31,523 nucleotides of DNA, from the NCBI GenBank assembly GCA_900316925.1, contig ONEU01000079.1, forward strand, positions 1 through 31,523. The letters run 5' to 3'. The notes under the pieces are model-generated. The model saw nothing but the letters and a program-made list of their open reading frames with translations, did no database searches and was not told the DNA's origin. The stretch comes from an uncultured Eubacteriales bacterium. GTDB lineage: Bacteria > Bacillota > Clostridia > Oscillospirales > Acutalibacteraceae. Below are positions 15,577 to 24,247 of this stretch, in pieces; the first letter of the stretch is position 1, and every line of letters begins with the position of its first letter. The position numbers were made by a program, and so were the translations under genes.

Positions 15577-16851
15577 TTATTTCGTGAGCTGTTCGATAGC
15601 AGCCATCTTCACGCAGATGCAGAAAATGGCCATTGCCTTTTCAAGCTCTTCAACGGGGGGATAAGTGGGAGCCAGACGGATATTGCTGTCCTTGGGGTCC
15701 TTGCCGTAGGGATAGGTAGCGCCGGCACCGGTGAGCACCACGCCGGCTTCCTTGCAGAGGGAAACCACTCTCTTGGCACAGCCGTCCATCACGTCAATGC
15801 TGACAAAATAACCGCCGTTGGGGTTTGTCCAGTGAGCAATGCCCAGACCGGCAAGCTCCTGCTCAAGGGTGTCGGTCACCATCTTGAAGCGCGGCTCCAG
15901 AACGGCTCTGTGCTTCTGCATGTGGGCGAGCACGCCGTCCAGATCCTTGAAGTACAGCACATGACGCAGCATATTGAGCTTGTCATAGCCGATGGTCTGG
16001 AACTGATAGCGCTTTTTGAGAAGAGCCAGGTTATTCTCGGAGGCTGCCATAGCGGCAACGCCTGCACCCGGGAAGGTGATCTTGGAGGTGGAGCAGAACT
16101 CCAGCACCATATCTTCATTCTCTGTGCCCTTGATGACATCGAAGATGTTGAGCAGCTGGTCGGGAGTGCCGTTGATATCATGGATGATATAGGCGTTATC
16201 CCAGATGATGCGGAAATCCTTGGCGACGGGCTTCAGGGCAGCCAGACGTCTGACAGTCTCGTCGGAGTAGGTGATACCCTGGGGATTGGAGTATTTCGGC
16301 ACGCACCAGATACCCTTGATGGAGGCATCCTCTGCCACGAGCTTCTCTACGATATCCATATCGGGGCCGTTTTCCGTCATGGGAACGGTGATATTTTCAA
16401 TACCGAAATAAGCCGTCACGCCGAAGTGTCTGTCATAGCCGGGAGCGGGGCAGAGGAACTTGATGGTTCCCTGCTGGTTCCATGGCTTATCGCCGCAGCC
16501 CTGCTCCATGAGGCAGGCGATGGTATCAAACATCATATTCAGGCTGGAGTTGCCGCCTACGAATACGTTCTTCTGATCAACGCCGAGGATATCGCCAAAG
16601 AGCTTCTTGGCCATATTGAGACCGTCAAGATTGCCGTAGTTGCGGCTGTCGGGACAGTCATCGGTCTTGAAGCAGGTGTCGGGGGTGAGCACGGTAAGCA
16701 TATCGTTGGAAATATTGAGCTGCTCGGAACCGGGCTTGCCTCTTGCCATATTCAGGGAGAGTCCCTGTGCCTTGAAAGCGGCATAAGCATCGGAGAGCTT
16801 CTTGTATTCTTCGCTCAGGGTCGTCTTGTCAGTGGATGCGTAAGTCTGCAT
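15577..16851 (-). CDS. Aspartate aminotransferase-like PLP enzyme
   Basis: This is a 424-residue PLP-dependent aminotransferase of the divergent aspartate aminotransferase type known from Corynebacterium (subgroup Ic). The N-terminus LNMARGKPGSEQLN is typical of that group rather than of classical AspC. PLP contacts are visible: SNPQG (188-192), WDNAY with D218, and the Schiff-base lysine K257 in CSTSK. The expected reaction is transamination of aspartate (or another amino acid) with 2-oxoglutarate; substrate is inferred from family only. AGGAGG lies seven bases before the ATG. It is a single-gene unit with its own promoter (16919-16947) and terminator. An operator-like dyad overlaps the -35 box. 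Confidence 0.88.
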   Translation of the reverse strand: MQTYASTDKTTLSEEYKKLSDAYAAFKAQGLSLNMARGKPGSEQLNISNDMLTVLTPDTCFKTDDCPDSRNYGNLDGLNMAKKLFGDILGVDQKNVFVGGNSSLNMMFDTIACLMEQGCGDKPWNQQGTIKFLCPAPGYDRHFGVTAYFGIENITVPMTENGPDMDIVEKLVAEDASIKGIWCVPKYSNPQGITYSDETVRRLAALKPVAKDFRIIWDNAYIIHDINGTPDQLLNIFDVIKGTENEDMVLEFCSTSKITFPGAGVAAMAASENNLALLKKRYQFQTIGYDKLNMLRHVLYFKDLDGVLAHMQKHRAVLEPRFKMVTDTLEQELAGLGIAHWTNPNGGYFVSIDVMDGCAKRVVSLCKEAGVVLTGAGATYPYGKDPKDSNIRLAPTYPPVEELEKAMAIFCICVKMAAIEQLTK

Positions 16852-16918
16852 GATTGTTCCTCCTGAAAATCATTATTTCATTCATAAAAGCTGCAAAACT
16901 GCATTAAAAACCTTTTTT

Positions 16919-16947
16919 ATTCTAATATATGCTGCCGCAAAATGCAA
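16919..16947 (-). promoter_or_regulatory. Promoter of the aminotransferase gene
   Basis: On the minus strand the -35 is TTGCAT (plus 16942-16947) and the -10 is TAGAAT (plus 16919-16924), with a 17-base spacer. The -10 matches five of six consensus bases. The -35 is weaker and is overlapped by a dyad. Confidence 0.55.
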
Positions 16948-16968
16948 GTATAATTTATAAATCTTGCA
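16943..16968. promoter_or_regulatory. Operator-like dyad over the aminotransferase -35 box
   Basis: TGCAAG (16943-16948) and CTTGCA (16963-16968) are perfect inverted half-sites separated by 14 AT-rich bases. The left half covers most of the -35 box. The arrangement suits a dimeric repressor or activator; the protein is not identified. Elsewhere in 16852-17112 I see no gene, and no convincing promoter for the small lipoprotein that follows. Confidence 0.45.
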
Positions 16969-17112
16969 AAATTCATTGTTTTGTGGTATAGATTTGAAAA
17001 ACAGGGCGAATTTTTTGGATTGTTTGGATAATATGACGTTATCGGGGGAGCGAAAACCGGAGGGACTGCTAAAAACGGCAGTTACGGCATAGAGATGAAA
17101 GGGGGTGTGTGC

Positions 17113-17481
17113 ATGAGGAAAAAAATACTGACGTCGGGGAGCCTTATTATATGTATAGCAGTTTCCGTCATGGGGGGATGTGTGCCGTCGCCGCCGGAAT
17201 CCGCCGGTGAGGAACTGACCCGACACCATTGGGAGCTACCGCAGCCGTCTGGAGCACGGAGCTGTACCCTGGACTTTGCACAGGACCGTCTCACGCTGAC
17301 AGCGTCGGGCTTCGGAGAGGATGTGAACCTGACAGGGGAATGCCTGGTGGGGGACGGGACCGTTACGGTGCTGTCGGAGGATTTCGGGACGGTGAGCTTT
17401 GACTATGAGCTTGACGGTGAAAAGCTGCTGCTGCGCTACTGCGGCAGGTGTATGACGCTGGTAAAGGGAGATGCGCCCTGA
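17113..17481 (+). CDS. Small putative lipoprotein
   Basis: The protein has 122 residues. The N-terminus MRKKILTSGSLIICIAVSVM followed by GGC looks like a lipoprotein signal, with Cys at 23 and a Met in the lipobox -3 position, which is allowed but less common. A short Pro/Ser linker (24-32) is followed by a small beta-rich domain ending in YCGRCMTLVKGDAP, with a CxxC-like pair near the end. No family is recognised. I chose the ATG at 17113 because AAAGGGGG (17098-17105) is seven bases upstream; an in-frame ATG at 17095 has no site. The gene stands alone between an oppositely oriented aminotransferase and pullulanase. Confidence 0.65.
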   Translation: MRKKILTSGSLIICIAVSVMGGCVPSPPESAGEELTRHHWELPQPSGARSCTLDFAQDRLTLTASGFGEDVNLTGECLVGDGTVTVLSEDFGTVSFDYELDGEKLLLRYCGRCMTLVKGDAP

Positions 17482-17573
17482 GCTTTGTGCAAAACAACCG
17501 AAAATGTCGGGTTGAATTTGTCTATTGCATTTTGACGAAAAAACAAAAAACAGTTTATTTTGAGTGAGCAAAA

Positions 17574-17582
17574 TGGTATAAT
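17574..17582 (+). promoter_or_regulatory. Extended -10 promoter of the pullulanase gene
   Basis: TGGTATAAT (17574-17582) is an extended -10 about 100 bases before the start codon, with a poor -35 (TTTATT, 17554-17559). A weak hairpin at 17495-17514 (CAACC with GGTTG) before it may end the lipoprotein transcript, but it lacks a T run. Confidence 0.65.
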
Positions 17583-17683
17583 CGTGGTGATTAACAGCAG
17601 TGTTTGCTGAGGTGTCAGTTCACAAATCGACGCCGGAGCGGACAAATCTAAACTGCTGAAATAATTGCAAAGGAGAAAACACT

Positions 17684-20600
17684 ATGAATGCAAAAAGACT
17701 TTCCAAACGCATCATAGCCTCCGTTGTTACGCTGATGCTGGCGCTGAGCTGCTTTATGCTGGTTCCGACAGCATCTGTCAATGCGGCAGACGGCCTGAAG
17801 GTCGTTTTCCACTACCTGCGTACCGACGGCGACTATACCGATTGGGGCCTGTGGGCATGGGGCGAAGGCGGCGGCAGCACCTTTAACGGTGACAACGAGA
17901 CCTCCGGCTTTACCTTCGTGGATAACGGCGACGCAAACGGCGCTGTGACCACCGTTGTGACCCAGGGCGTGAACAACCTCGGCTTTATCGTCAGAAGAGG
18001 CGAGTGGCTCGAGAAGGATCCCGACCCCAACCGTTACCTCGATCTTTCCAGTGCAGTAGAAGGCACCGTCCATGTATACTGCAAGACAAAGGAAGAGGCC
18101 TTCACCACAGATTTCAGCGAGGCTGTACTCGGTCTGAAGCTGAAGAGCGCAAGTGCTGCCGATGATAAGGTAACTGTCAATGTCGTGTTCGGCGTTGAGC
18201 CCCAGGAAGATCTTGACAAGGACAGCTTTATCATTACCGGTGCAGACGGCTCCACCATTCCTGTTTCGGCAATCGAAGTGAATGCTGCCGAGAAGAAGGC
18301 AACCCTGACACTCTCCAGAGAGCTGAACCTCAGAACGACCTATACGATCGCTTATCAGGTAGCTCCCATCAGACTTTCCATCCCGGATTTCTTCTCCTCC
18401 AAGGAGTTTGAAGATCAGTACACCTACGAAGGTGACGATCTGGGTGCAAACTATAGCGCAGCATCCACCTTCTTCCGCGTATGGGCTCCCACTGCCAAGG
18501 CTGTGACCCTGAACCTGTACGACAGCGGCAATGACGGCGAGGCTTATGACAGAGTCGCTATGGCCAGAAATGTCAAGGGTACCTGGACAGCTACTGTCAA
18601 GGGCGACCTCAATGGCAAGTATTACACCTATTCAGTAGATCTCGGTTCTTATACCAATAAGGATGTCGTTGATCCCTATGCAAAATCCGTCGGCGTCAAC
18701 GGCCAGAGAGGTATGATCCTCGATCTGGACAGCACCGATCCTGCAGGCTGGGAAAATGACCACAGACGTACCTATGCAAACCTGACCGATATGTCCATCT
18801 ATGAGCTTCACATCCGTGACTTCTCCGTTGATGTTGACAGCGGCATGACCTATGCCGGCAAGTATCTTGCCTTCACAGAGAACGGCACCACTACTTCCAC
18901 CGGTATTGCAACCGGTATCGACCACCTCAAGGAACTGGGTATTACGACCGTACATATCCTTCCTTCCTACGATTTCGGCTCTGTTGATGAGACAAAGCTC
19001 GATGTACCGCAGTTCAACTGGGGCTATGATCCGGTGAACTACAATGCTCCCGAAGGCTCCTACTCTACCGATCCTTACCACGGTGAGGTCAGAGTCAATG
19101 AGTACAAGCAGATGGTCAAGGCTCTCCATGATGCCGGTATCGGCGTGGTCATGGACGTTGTTTACAACCATACCTACAACACCAACTACTGCTTCAACAA
19201 GCTCGTTCCCGAGTATTTCTACAGACCCGGCCAGTCCACCTCCGGCTGCGGCAATGACGTCGCTTCCGAGCGTAACATGGTCAGCAAGTTTATCGTTGAT
19301 TCCGTGAAGTACTGGGCAGAAGAGTACCATCTCGACGGCTTCCGTTTCGACCTGATGGGTATTCTTGATGTCAACACCATGAACAATGTCCGCAAGGCTC
19401 TCGACACCATTGATCCTGACATCCTGGTCTACGGCGAAGGATGGGATATGGGTTCCAAGCCCACCAAGGACGTTCCCATGGCTAACTTCCACAACACCGA
19501 TCTCACCCCCGGCATCGCATACTTCAGCGATACCATCCGTGACGGTATCAGAGGTCACGTCTTCACAGAGACCCAGCCCGGCTACATCGGCGCAGGTGCC
19601 GAGGTTTCAAAGATCAAAGACGGTCTGGCATACACCAGCTCCTGGGCTGCAGGTCCTGAGGGCGTAATCAACTACGAGTCCTGCCACGACAACAAGACTG
19701 TCTGGGACAGACTGAATGACACTAACCCCAGCGAGATCACTGACCCCGCCAAGAAGGAAGTCAGAGTGATCTACACCGAAGAGCAGAGAATTGCAGCCAA
19801 CAAGCTTGGCGCAGCTATCGTCTTTACCTCCCAGGGTATTCCGTTTATGATGAGCGGTGAGGAATTCCTCAGAACCAAGCTCAAGGAAGACGGTACTACC
19901 GAGCACAACAGCTACGCATCTCCCGATTCCGTCAATAAGCTCGACTACAACAGAATTGCTCAGTATCCTGACGTATATGATTACTACAAGGGTCTGATCA
20001 AGATGAGATCCGCATTCAGCGAGCTGAGAATGTATGAGGCATCTCAGGTCGACGGCAGCCTGACTCTCCTGGATACCTCAGAGATCAACAAGAGAGTCAT
20101 TGCTTACACCATCAACGGCAGCATTGCTGCTAACTCCAAAGCAGGCGAGGAAGCTCACGATATGTTTGTAGGCTTCAACCCCCTGCTCGAAGACATCACC
20201 CTGACTCTGCCTGAGGGTACATGGTCCGTGGTTGCCAACGGCCAGAGCGCCGGTACAGACGTACTGGCTACTGCTGAAGGCTCCATCGTTGTTCCTTCCC
20301 TCACCGCAGTTGTATTGGTAAAGGATTACAGAAGCGACATTCCCACCGCTCTTACCACCATTACCGATGAAGCTACCGGCATCTCCGCTACCGGTCTTCT
20401 GGAAGGCCTGACCCTCAAAGTAGAGCTTGGCCCGATCCCGAACGACGGTACCGTTGCTGCTTACAACATTTCCCTTCTCAATGCAGAGGGCGAAGAGGTA
20501 GTTCTTGACAGCAGCGTTTGCTTCAGCATCCCCTTTGCTGATGGCTACGATGTTATCTACAGAAACGGTTCTACCGATGCAAGAGCTGACTACATTCCTG

Positions 20601-21319
20601 AAACCGGCAGATATAACTTCAACACAAATACTCCTTCTATTGTAGCACTCGTTACCAGAGCGAAGGCTCCCGCAGCTCCCGAATACACTCCTGTTGAGCA
20701 GTATGTCTTTGAAGATGGCGTGTATCATGTCAGAGTTGAGGGTCTGTTCGAGAATAAGGGCGTTTCTATGAGCGTCAATCCTGTGGAGGATGCTCCCGAG
20801 GATGCAAAGTACGGCGTAGTTGTTACCTTCTCTGATGAAAACGGCGAAAAAGCATACATTGACAAATACACCGATTACGTTGTTTCCGTGCCCTATGCTT
20901 CTGCTAACATGATCGTGAGGAAGGCAGACGGTGAAGTCATGGATGCCGCATACAACGACGGCGCTTATGTATTCAAGGTAGATGATCCTGCTGCAACCTA
21001 CTATCTCATTGAGAAGACGGAAGAGCCCATCTCCAAGCCTGAGTCTTCCCAGACTTCTCAGACCTCACAGACTTCTCAGACCTCTCAGACCTCTCAGGGT
21101 TCCCAGGCTTCTGACCAGTCCAGTGTTCCCACCTCCAAGCCTGTAGAGGATAACTCCAAGGCAAGCACTCCCGGTCAGCAGAGCACCCCGACTCCTGGTG
21201 TGGATGTTCCCGGCACCGGCAGCGAGAACAGTGCAATGCCCATCGTACTCGTCGTACTGGCTATCGGCGTTGGAACGGCAGCTGTATTCGCAACCAAGAA
21301 ATTCAAGGCTTCCAAATAA
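17684..21319 (+). CDS. pulA: Secreted cell-surface type I pullulanase (GH13)
   Basis: This enzyme cleaves alpha-1,6 branch points in pullulan, amylopectin and glycogen outside the cell. It has 1211 residues. A signal peptide (about 1-34, ending VNA) is followed by a CBM41-like starch-binding domain (36-135, KVVFHYLRTDGDYTDWGLWAWG region), a beta domain, and CBM48 (about 258-360). The GH13 barrel carries FNWGYDP (444-450, the pullulanase signature is YNWGYDP), DVVYNHT (491-497), nucleophile D556, acid/base E585 (YGEGWD) and HD at 668-669. Two similar C-terminal beta modules follow, then an SQT linker (1122-1141) and a VPGTG-hydrophobic-basic end (1175-1211) like a sortase signal. Codon use is strongly biased (Lys AAG, Phe TTC, Asn AAC), suggesting high expression. 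A GH13 amylase subtype is unlikely given the signature. Confidence 0.95.
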   Translation: MNAKRLSKRIIASVVTLMLALSCFMLVPTASVNAADGLKVVFHYLRTDGDYTDWGLWAWGEGGGSTFNGDNETSGFTFVDNGDANGAVTTVVTQGVNNLGFIVRRGEWLEKDPDPNRYLDLSSAVEGTVHVYCKTKEEAFTTDFSEAVLGLKLKSASAADDKVTVNVVFGVEPQEDLDKDSFIITGADGSTIPVSAIEVNAAEKKATLTLSRELNLRTTYTIAYQVAPIRLSIPDFFSSKEFEDQYTYEGDDLGANYSAASTFFRVWAPTAKAVTLNLYDSGNDGEAYDRVAMARNVKGTWTATVKGDLNGKYYTYSVDLGSYTNKDVVDPYAKSVGVNGQRGMILDLDSTDPAGWENDHRRTYANLTDMSIYELHIRDFSVDVDSGMTYAGKYLAFTENGTTTSTGIATGIDHLKELGITTVHILPSYDFGSVDETKLDVPQFNWGYDPVNYNAPEGSYSTDPYHGEVRVNEYKQMVKALHDAGIGVVMDVVYNHTYNTNYCFNKLVPEYFYRPGQSTSGCGNDVASERNMVSKFIVDSVKYWAEEYHLDGFRFDLMGILDVNTMNNVRKALDTIDPDILVYGEGWDMGSKPTKDVPMANFHNTDLTPGIAYFSDTIRDGIRGHVFTETQPGYIGAGAEVSKIKDGLAYTSSWAAGPEGVINYESCHDNKTVWDRLNDTNPSEITDPAKKEVRVIYTEEQRIAANKLGAAIVFTSQGIPFMMSGEEFLRTKLKEDGTTEHNSYASPDSVNKLDYNRIAQYPDVYDYYKGLIKMRSAFSELRMYEASQVDGSLTLLDTSEINKRVIAYTINGSIAANSKAGEEAHDMFVGFNPLLEDITLTLPEGTWSVVANGQSAGTDVLATAEGSIVVPSLTAVVLVKDYRSDIPTALTTITDEATGISATGLLEGLTLKVELGPIPNDGTVAAYNISLLNAEGEEVVLDSSVCFSIPFADGYDVIYRNGSTDARADYIPETGRYNFNTNTPSIVALVTRAKAPAAPEYTPVEQYVFEDGVYHVRVEGLFENKGVSMSVNPVEDAPEDAKYGVVVTFSDENGEKAYIDKYTDYVVSVPYASANMIVRKADGEVMDAAYNDGAYVFKVDDPAATYYLIEKTEEPISKPESSQTSQTSQTSQTSQTSQGSQASDQSSVPTSKPVEDNSKASTPGQQSTPTPGVDVPGTGSENSAMPIVLVVLAIGVGTAAVFATKKFKASK
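21047..21106 (+). repeat. Nine-base tandem repeat coding for a Ser-Gln-Thr linker
   Basis: Five units of TC(T/C/A)-CAG-AC(C/T) lie at 21047-21091, followed by two degenerate units. They encode SQT repeats linking the pullulanase to its cell-wall anchor. Third-base differences between units suggest the array is not freshly expanded, though copy number may still vary between strains. Confidence 0.85.
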
Positions 21320-21351
21320 TATCGTTTACCGATAAACGGCGTTGAATTGAA

Positions 21352-21389
21352 AACTCCCCAAAACCTCGTGTTTTGGGGAGTTATTTTTT
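21352..21389 (+). terminator. Intrinsic terminator of the pullulanase gene
   Basis: AACTCCCCAAAAC (21352-21364) pairs perfectly with GTTTTGGGGAGTT (21370-21382) around CTCGT, and is followed by ATTTTTT. The 13-base stem is the strongest terminator in the window. It separates pullulanase from typA. Confidence 0.95.
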
Positions 21390-21447
21390 GACTTAATGCA
21401 GAAATTTCAGGAATTGAGATAAATCGCTGTAAATAAAAGTCGGAATG

Positions 21448-21456
21448 TGCTATAAT
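21448..21456 (+). promoter_or_regulatory. Extended -10 promoter of typA
   Basis: TGCTATAAT (21448-21456) is an extended -10 about 57 bases before the typA ATG. The -35 region (TGTAAA, 21428-21433) is weak. Confidence 0.65.
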
Positions 21457-21512
21457 ACATACGTTTATGAGCAGAAATGCTTTGTTTATAATCAGCGTAA
21501 AGAGGGATCGGA

Positions 21513-23333
21513 ATGGACACAAGAGAGAATCTGAGAAATATAGCGATCATTGCACACGTTGACCACGGAAAAACCACGCTGGTGGATCAGCTGCTCCTGC
21601 AGAGCGGCATCTTCAGAGAGAATGAGGCCGTTGCGGAAAGAGTGATGGACTCCAACGATCTCGAGAGAGAGAGAGGCATCACCATTCTTTCCAAGAATAC
21701 CGCCGTGATGTACCGTGATACCAAGATCAATATTGTGGATACCCCCGGCCATGCCGATTTCGGCGGCGAGGTGGAGCGTATTCTGATGATGGTGGACGGC
21801 GTGCTGCTGTTGGTGGACGCCTTTGAGGGATGTATGCCCCAGACACGCTTCGTACTGAAGAAGGCACTCGGTCTCGGGAAGAAACCGCTGGTGGTGGTCA
21901 ATAAGATCGACCGTCCCGGCGCAAGACCCGAGGAAGTTGTGGATGAGGTGCTTGATCTGTTTATCGAGCTGGGTGCGGATGACGACCAGCTGGAATTCCC
22001 GGTGGTCTATGCCTCCGGCCGCAACGGATATGCCACCCTTGACCCCCACGAGACCGGTACGAATATGCAGCCGCTGTTTGAAAAGATCCTGGAAGAGATC
22101 CCGGCACCAAAGGGAGATATGAACGGACCGCTGCAGCTGTTGTTCTCCAATGTGGACTATGATGAATATGTAGGCAGGATCGGCATCGGCCGTGTGGAGC
22201 GCGGCAGCTGCCATGTGGGACAGAACATCACGCTCTGCCACAATGACGGCAGCCGAAAGAATGCCCGTATTACCAAGCTCTACCAGTTTGAGGGCCTCAA
22301 GAGAGTGGAGGCTGAGAGTGCAGCCCTGGGTGATATCGTGGCTGTTTCCGGTATTACGGACCTGAACATCGGTGAGACCGCCTGTGATCCCGAGCACCAG
22401 GAGCCGCTGCCCTTTGTGAAGATTGACGAGCCGACGGTATCCATGCTGTTTATGGTGAATAACAGTCCTTTTGCAGGACGTGAGGGCAAATATGTCACCT
22501 CCCGCAACATCCGTGACAGGCTGTTCAAGGAGGTTGAAACCAACGTCGCCATGCGCGTGGAGGAGACGGATTCCGCTGACACCTTCAAGGTATCGGGCAG
22601 AGGTGAGCTTCACCTGTCCATCCTGATCGAAACCATGCGCCGGCAGAATTTTGAGTTCCAGGTATCCCGTCCGAAGGTCATCATGCGTGAGATCAACGGA
22701 AAAACCTGTGAGCCGATGGAGCTGCTGATGATTGAAGTACCCGACAGCTATGTCGGTGCGATCATGGAGAAGCTCGGTCCGAGGAAGGCAGAGCTGCTGA
22801 ACATGGGCACCCGTGAATCCGGCGTGACCCATATCGAGTTCCGGATCCCCTCCCGCGGTCTGATGGGCTATCGTTCCGAGTTTATGACCGATACCAACGG
22901 CAACGGTATTATGAACCATATTTTTGACGGCTATGAAGAATACAAGGGCGAGATCCAGTCCCGTTCACAGGGCTCCCTGATCGCCCACGAGACAGGCACC
23001 AGCACCGGTTACGGCCTTTTCTACGCCCAGGACAGAGGACGTCTGTTCATCGGCCCCGGCGTAGAGGTGTATGAGGGTATGATTGTCGGCGCCAACCCGA
23101 AGAATGAGGACATGGTAGTGAATGTCTGCAAGAAAAAGCATATTACCAACACCCGTGCTTCCGGTTCCGATGAAGCCCTGAAGCTCACGCCTGCTACCAT
23201 CCTGAGTCTGGAGCAGTCTCTGGAGTTTATCAATGAGGATGAGCTGGTGGAGGTCACACCGAACTCCATCCGGATGCGCAAGACCATCCTGAACAAGGAG
23301 CAGCGTCTGAAAGCACAGAGCAGGGGCGGCTGA
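21513..23333 (+). CDS. typA: Ribosome-associated translational GTPase TypA/BipA
   Basis: TypA is an EF-G-like GTPase that binds ribosomes and aids 50S assembly, chiefly in cold or stress. The 606-residue length is standard. Motifs are G1 AHVDHGKT (14-21), the RGITI switch segment (54-58), G3 DTPGH (76-80) and G4 NKID (130-133). The TypA-specific C-terminal region includes RGLMGYRSEF and ends with NKEQRLKAQSRGG. The ATG at 21513 has GAGGGATCGG just upstream. The exonuclease gene starts one base after the typA stop codon, so the two are likely co-transcribed. Confidence 0.97.
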   Translation: MDTRENLRNIAIIAHVDHGKTTLVDQLLLQSGIFRENEAVAERVMDSNDLERERGITILSKNTAVMYRDTKINIVDTPGHADFGGEVERILMMVDGVLLLVDAFEGCMPQTRFVLKKALGLGKKPLVVVNKIDRPGARPEEVVDEVLDLFIELGADDDQLEFPVVYASGRNGYATLDPHETGTNMQPLFEKILEEIPAPKGDMNGPLQLLFSNVDYDEYVGRIGIGRVERGSCHVGQNITLCHNDGSRKNARITKLYQFEGLKRVEAESAALGDIVAVSGITDLNIGETACDPEHQEPLPFVKIDEPTVSMLFMVNNSPFAGREGKYVTSRNIRDRLFKEVETNVAMRVEETDSADTFKVSGRGELHLSILIETMRRQNFEFQVSRPKVIMREINGKTCEPMELLMIEVPDSYVGAIMEKLGPRKAELLNMGTRESGVTHIEFRIPSRGLMGYRSEFMTDTNGNGIMNHIFDGYEEYKGEIQSRSQGSLIAHETGTSTGYGLFYAQDRGRLFIGPGVEVYEGMIVGANPKNEDMVVNVCKKKHITNTRASGSDEALKLTPATILSLEQSLEFINEDELVEVTPNSIRMRKTILNKEQRLKAQSRGG

Positions 23334-23334
23334 G

Positions 23335-24162
23335 ATGGATTATGTCATTCTCGACCTGGAATGGAACAGCGGTTATGCCAGAAAGACATCCGGGTACCTC
23401 AACGAGATCATTGAATTTGGTGCCGTGAAGCTGAACGAGCAGATGGAGATGGTTGATCGGTTCTCCATGCTGGTGCGGCCGGTCATCACAAGACGTCTCA
23501 ATCCGACTGTCCGGAGGCTTACCGGTCTGACGGATCTGGAACTGAAAAAAGGCGTCCCGTTCACACAGGCGTTTCATCGGTTCCGGAAGTTTCTCGGGAA
23601 ATCGGTGCTGCTGAGCTGGAGCATGAGCGATCTCTACACCCTCGAAGCCAATTGCGTATATTATTTTGGCAGTCCGAAGCTTCTGGGCGTGAACGAATAC
23701 GCCGATCTGCAGGTGTATTGTCAGGATATGCTGCGTCTTGACAGCCAGAACAGCCTGTCGCTGATGTCTGCGGCCGGACAGCTGGGACTCGTCAGCGGTG
23801 AAAAACAGACCCACCGTGCAGCAGATGATGCAATTCTTGCAGCAGGGTGTATGCAAAAGCTCTATCTGAGAGCGGCACTGTTGTGTTATATCCGTTGGGT
23901 GGGGGAGAGCTTTCACGAAGAATCTGCCCGCTCGATACCGCTGGAGGAGCTCAGGACCATGCTCAGGGGAATTTACTTCAACTGCGGTCAATGCGGCAGC
24001 CGTGTGATCCGCACCCGCCGCTGGGAACTCAAAAACAAGGGATTTGTGTCGTCCTTCCGCTGTCCGCACTGTGATGCTTTCTTTGACGGCAGGGTGTCGA
24101 TCCGCCAGAAGCATGACAGTATTGTGACGGTCAAGCATATTCTCCCCAAAGAGGAAGAATGA
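23335..24162 (+). CDS. DEDDh 3'-5' exonuclease with C-terminal zinc ribbon
   Basis: The 275-residue protein starts with a DnaQ-like exonuclease domain: ExoI D7 and E9 in ILDLEWN, ExoII D99 in LSWSMSD, and ExoIII H160 with D165 in HRAADD. That is the complete DEDDh set for two-metal 3'-5' nucleic acid hydrolysis. Residues 213-275 add a zinc-ribbon-like module with C217/C220 and C243/C246. The substrate (DNA or RNA) cannot be told. The gene begins one base after typA, so it is probably read from the typA promoter, and it ends at a terminator (24186-24217). It is not PolC or DnaQ, since no polymerase or typical epsilon features are present. Confidence 0.82.
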   Translation: MDYVILDLEWNSGYARKTSGYLNEIIEFGAVKLNEQMEMVDRFSMLVRPVITRRLNPTVRRLTGLTDLELKKGVPFTQAFHRFRKFLGKSVLLSWSMSDLYTLEANCVYYFGSPKLLGVNEYADLQVYCQDMLRLDSQNSLSLMSAAGQLGLVSGEKQTHRAADDAILAAGCMQKLYLRAALLCYIRWVGESFHEESARSIPLEELRTMLRGIYFNCGQCGSRVIRTRRWELKNKGFVSSFRCPHCDAFFDGRVSIRQKHDSIVTVKHILPKEEE

Positions 24163-24185
24163 CGAAAGAGAATAGAAATATCAAA

Positions 24186-24217
24186 GCTGCTGCACATTGC
24201 GTGCGGCAGCATTTTTT
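24186..24217 (+). terminator. Intrinsic terminator of typA-exonuclease unit
   Basis: GCTGC-T-GCAC (24186-24195) pairs with GTGC-G-GCAGC (24201-24210) around ATTGC, with one T-G pair or mismatch. It is followed by ATTTTTT (to 24217). It lies 23 bases after the stop codon. Confidence 0.88.
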
Positions 24218-24247
24218 ACGAGAAATAATCGGGTTAGTCCCACTATT

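Noticed and set aside
15562..16866. Plus-strand open frame of 434 codons opposite the aminotransferase
   Set aside because: Shadow of a gene with a complete PLP active site on the other strand; its start lies inside the terminator.
18632..19558. Minus-strand open frame of 308 codons opposite the pullulanase
   Set aside because: Arises from the strong codon bias of the pullulanase; overlaps its catalytic motifs and has no family resemblance.
21047..21106. CRISPR-like repeat
   Set aside because: Units are nine bases, contiguous and in frame, coding for an SQT linker; no spacers.
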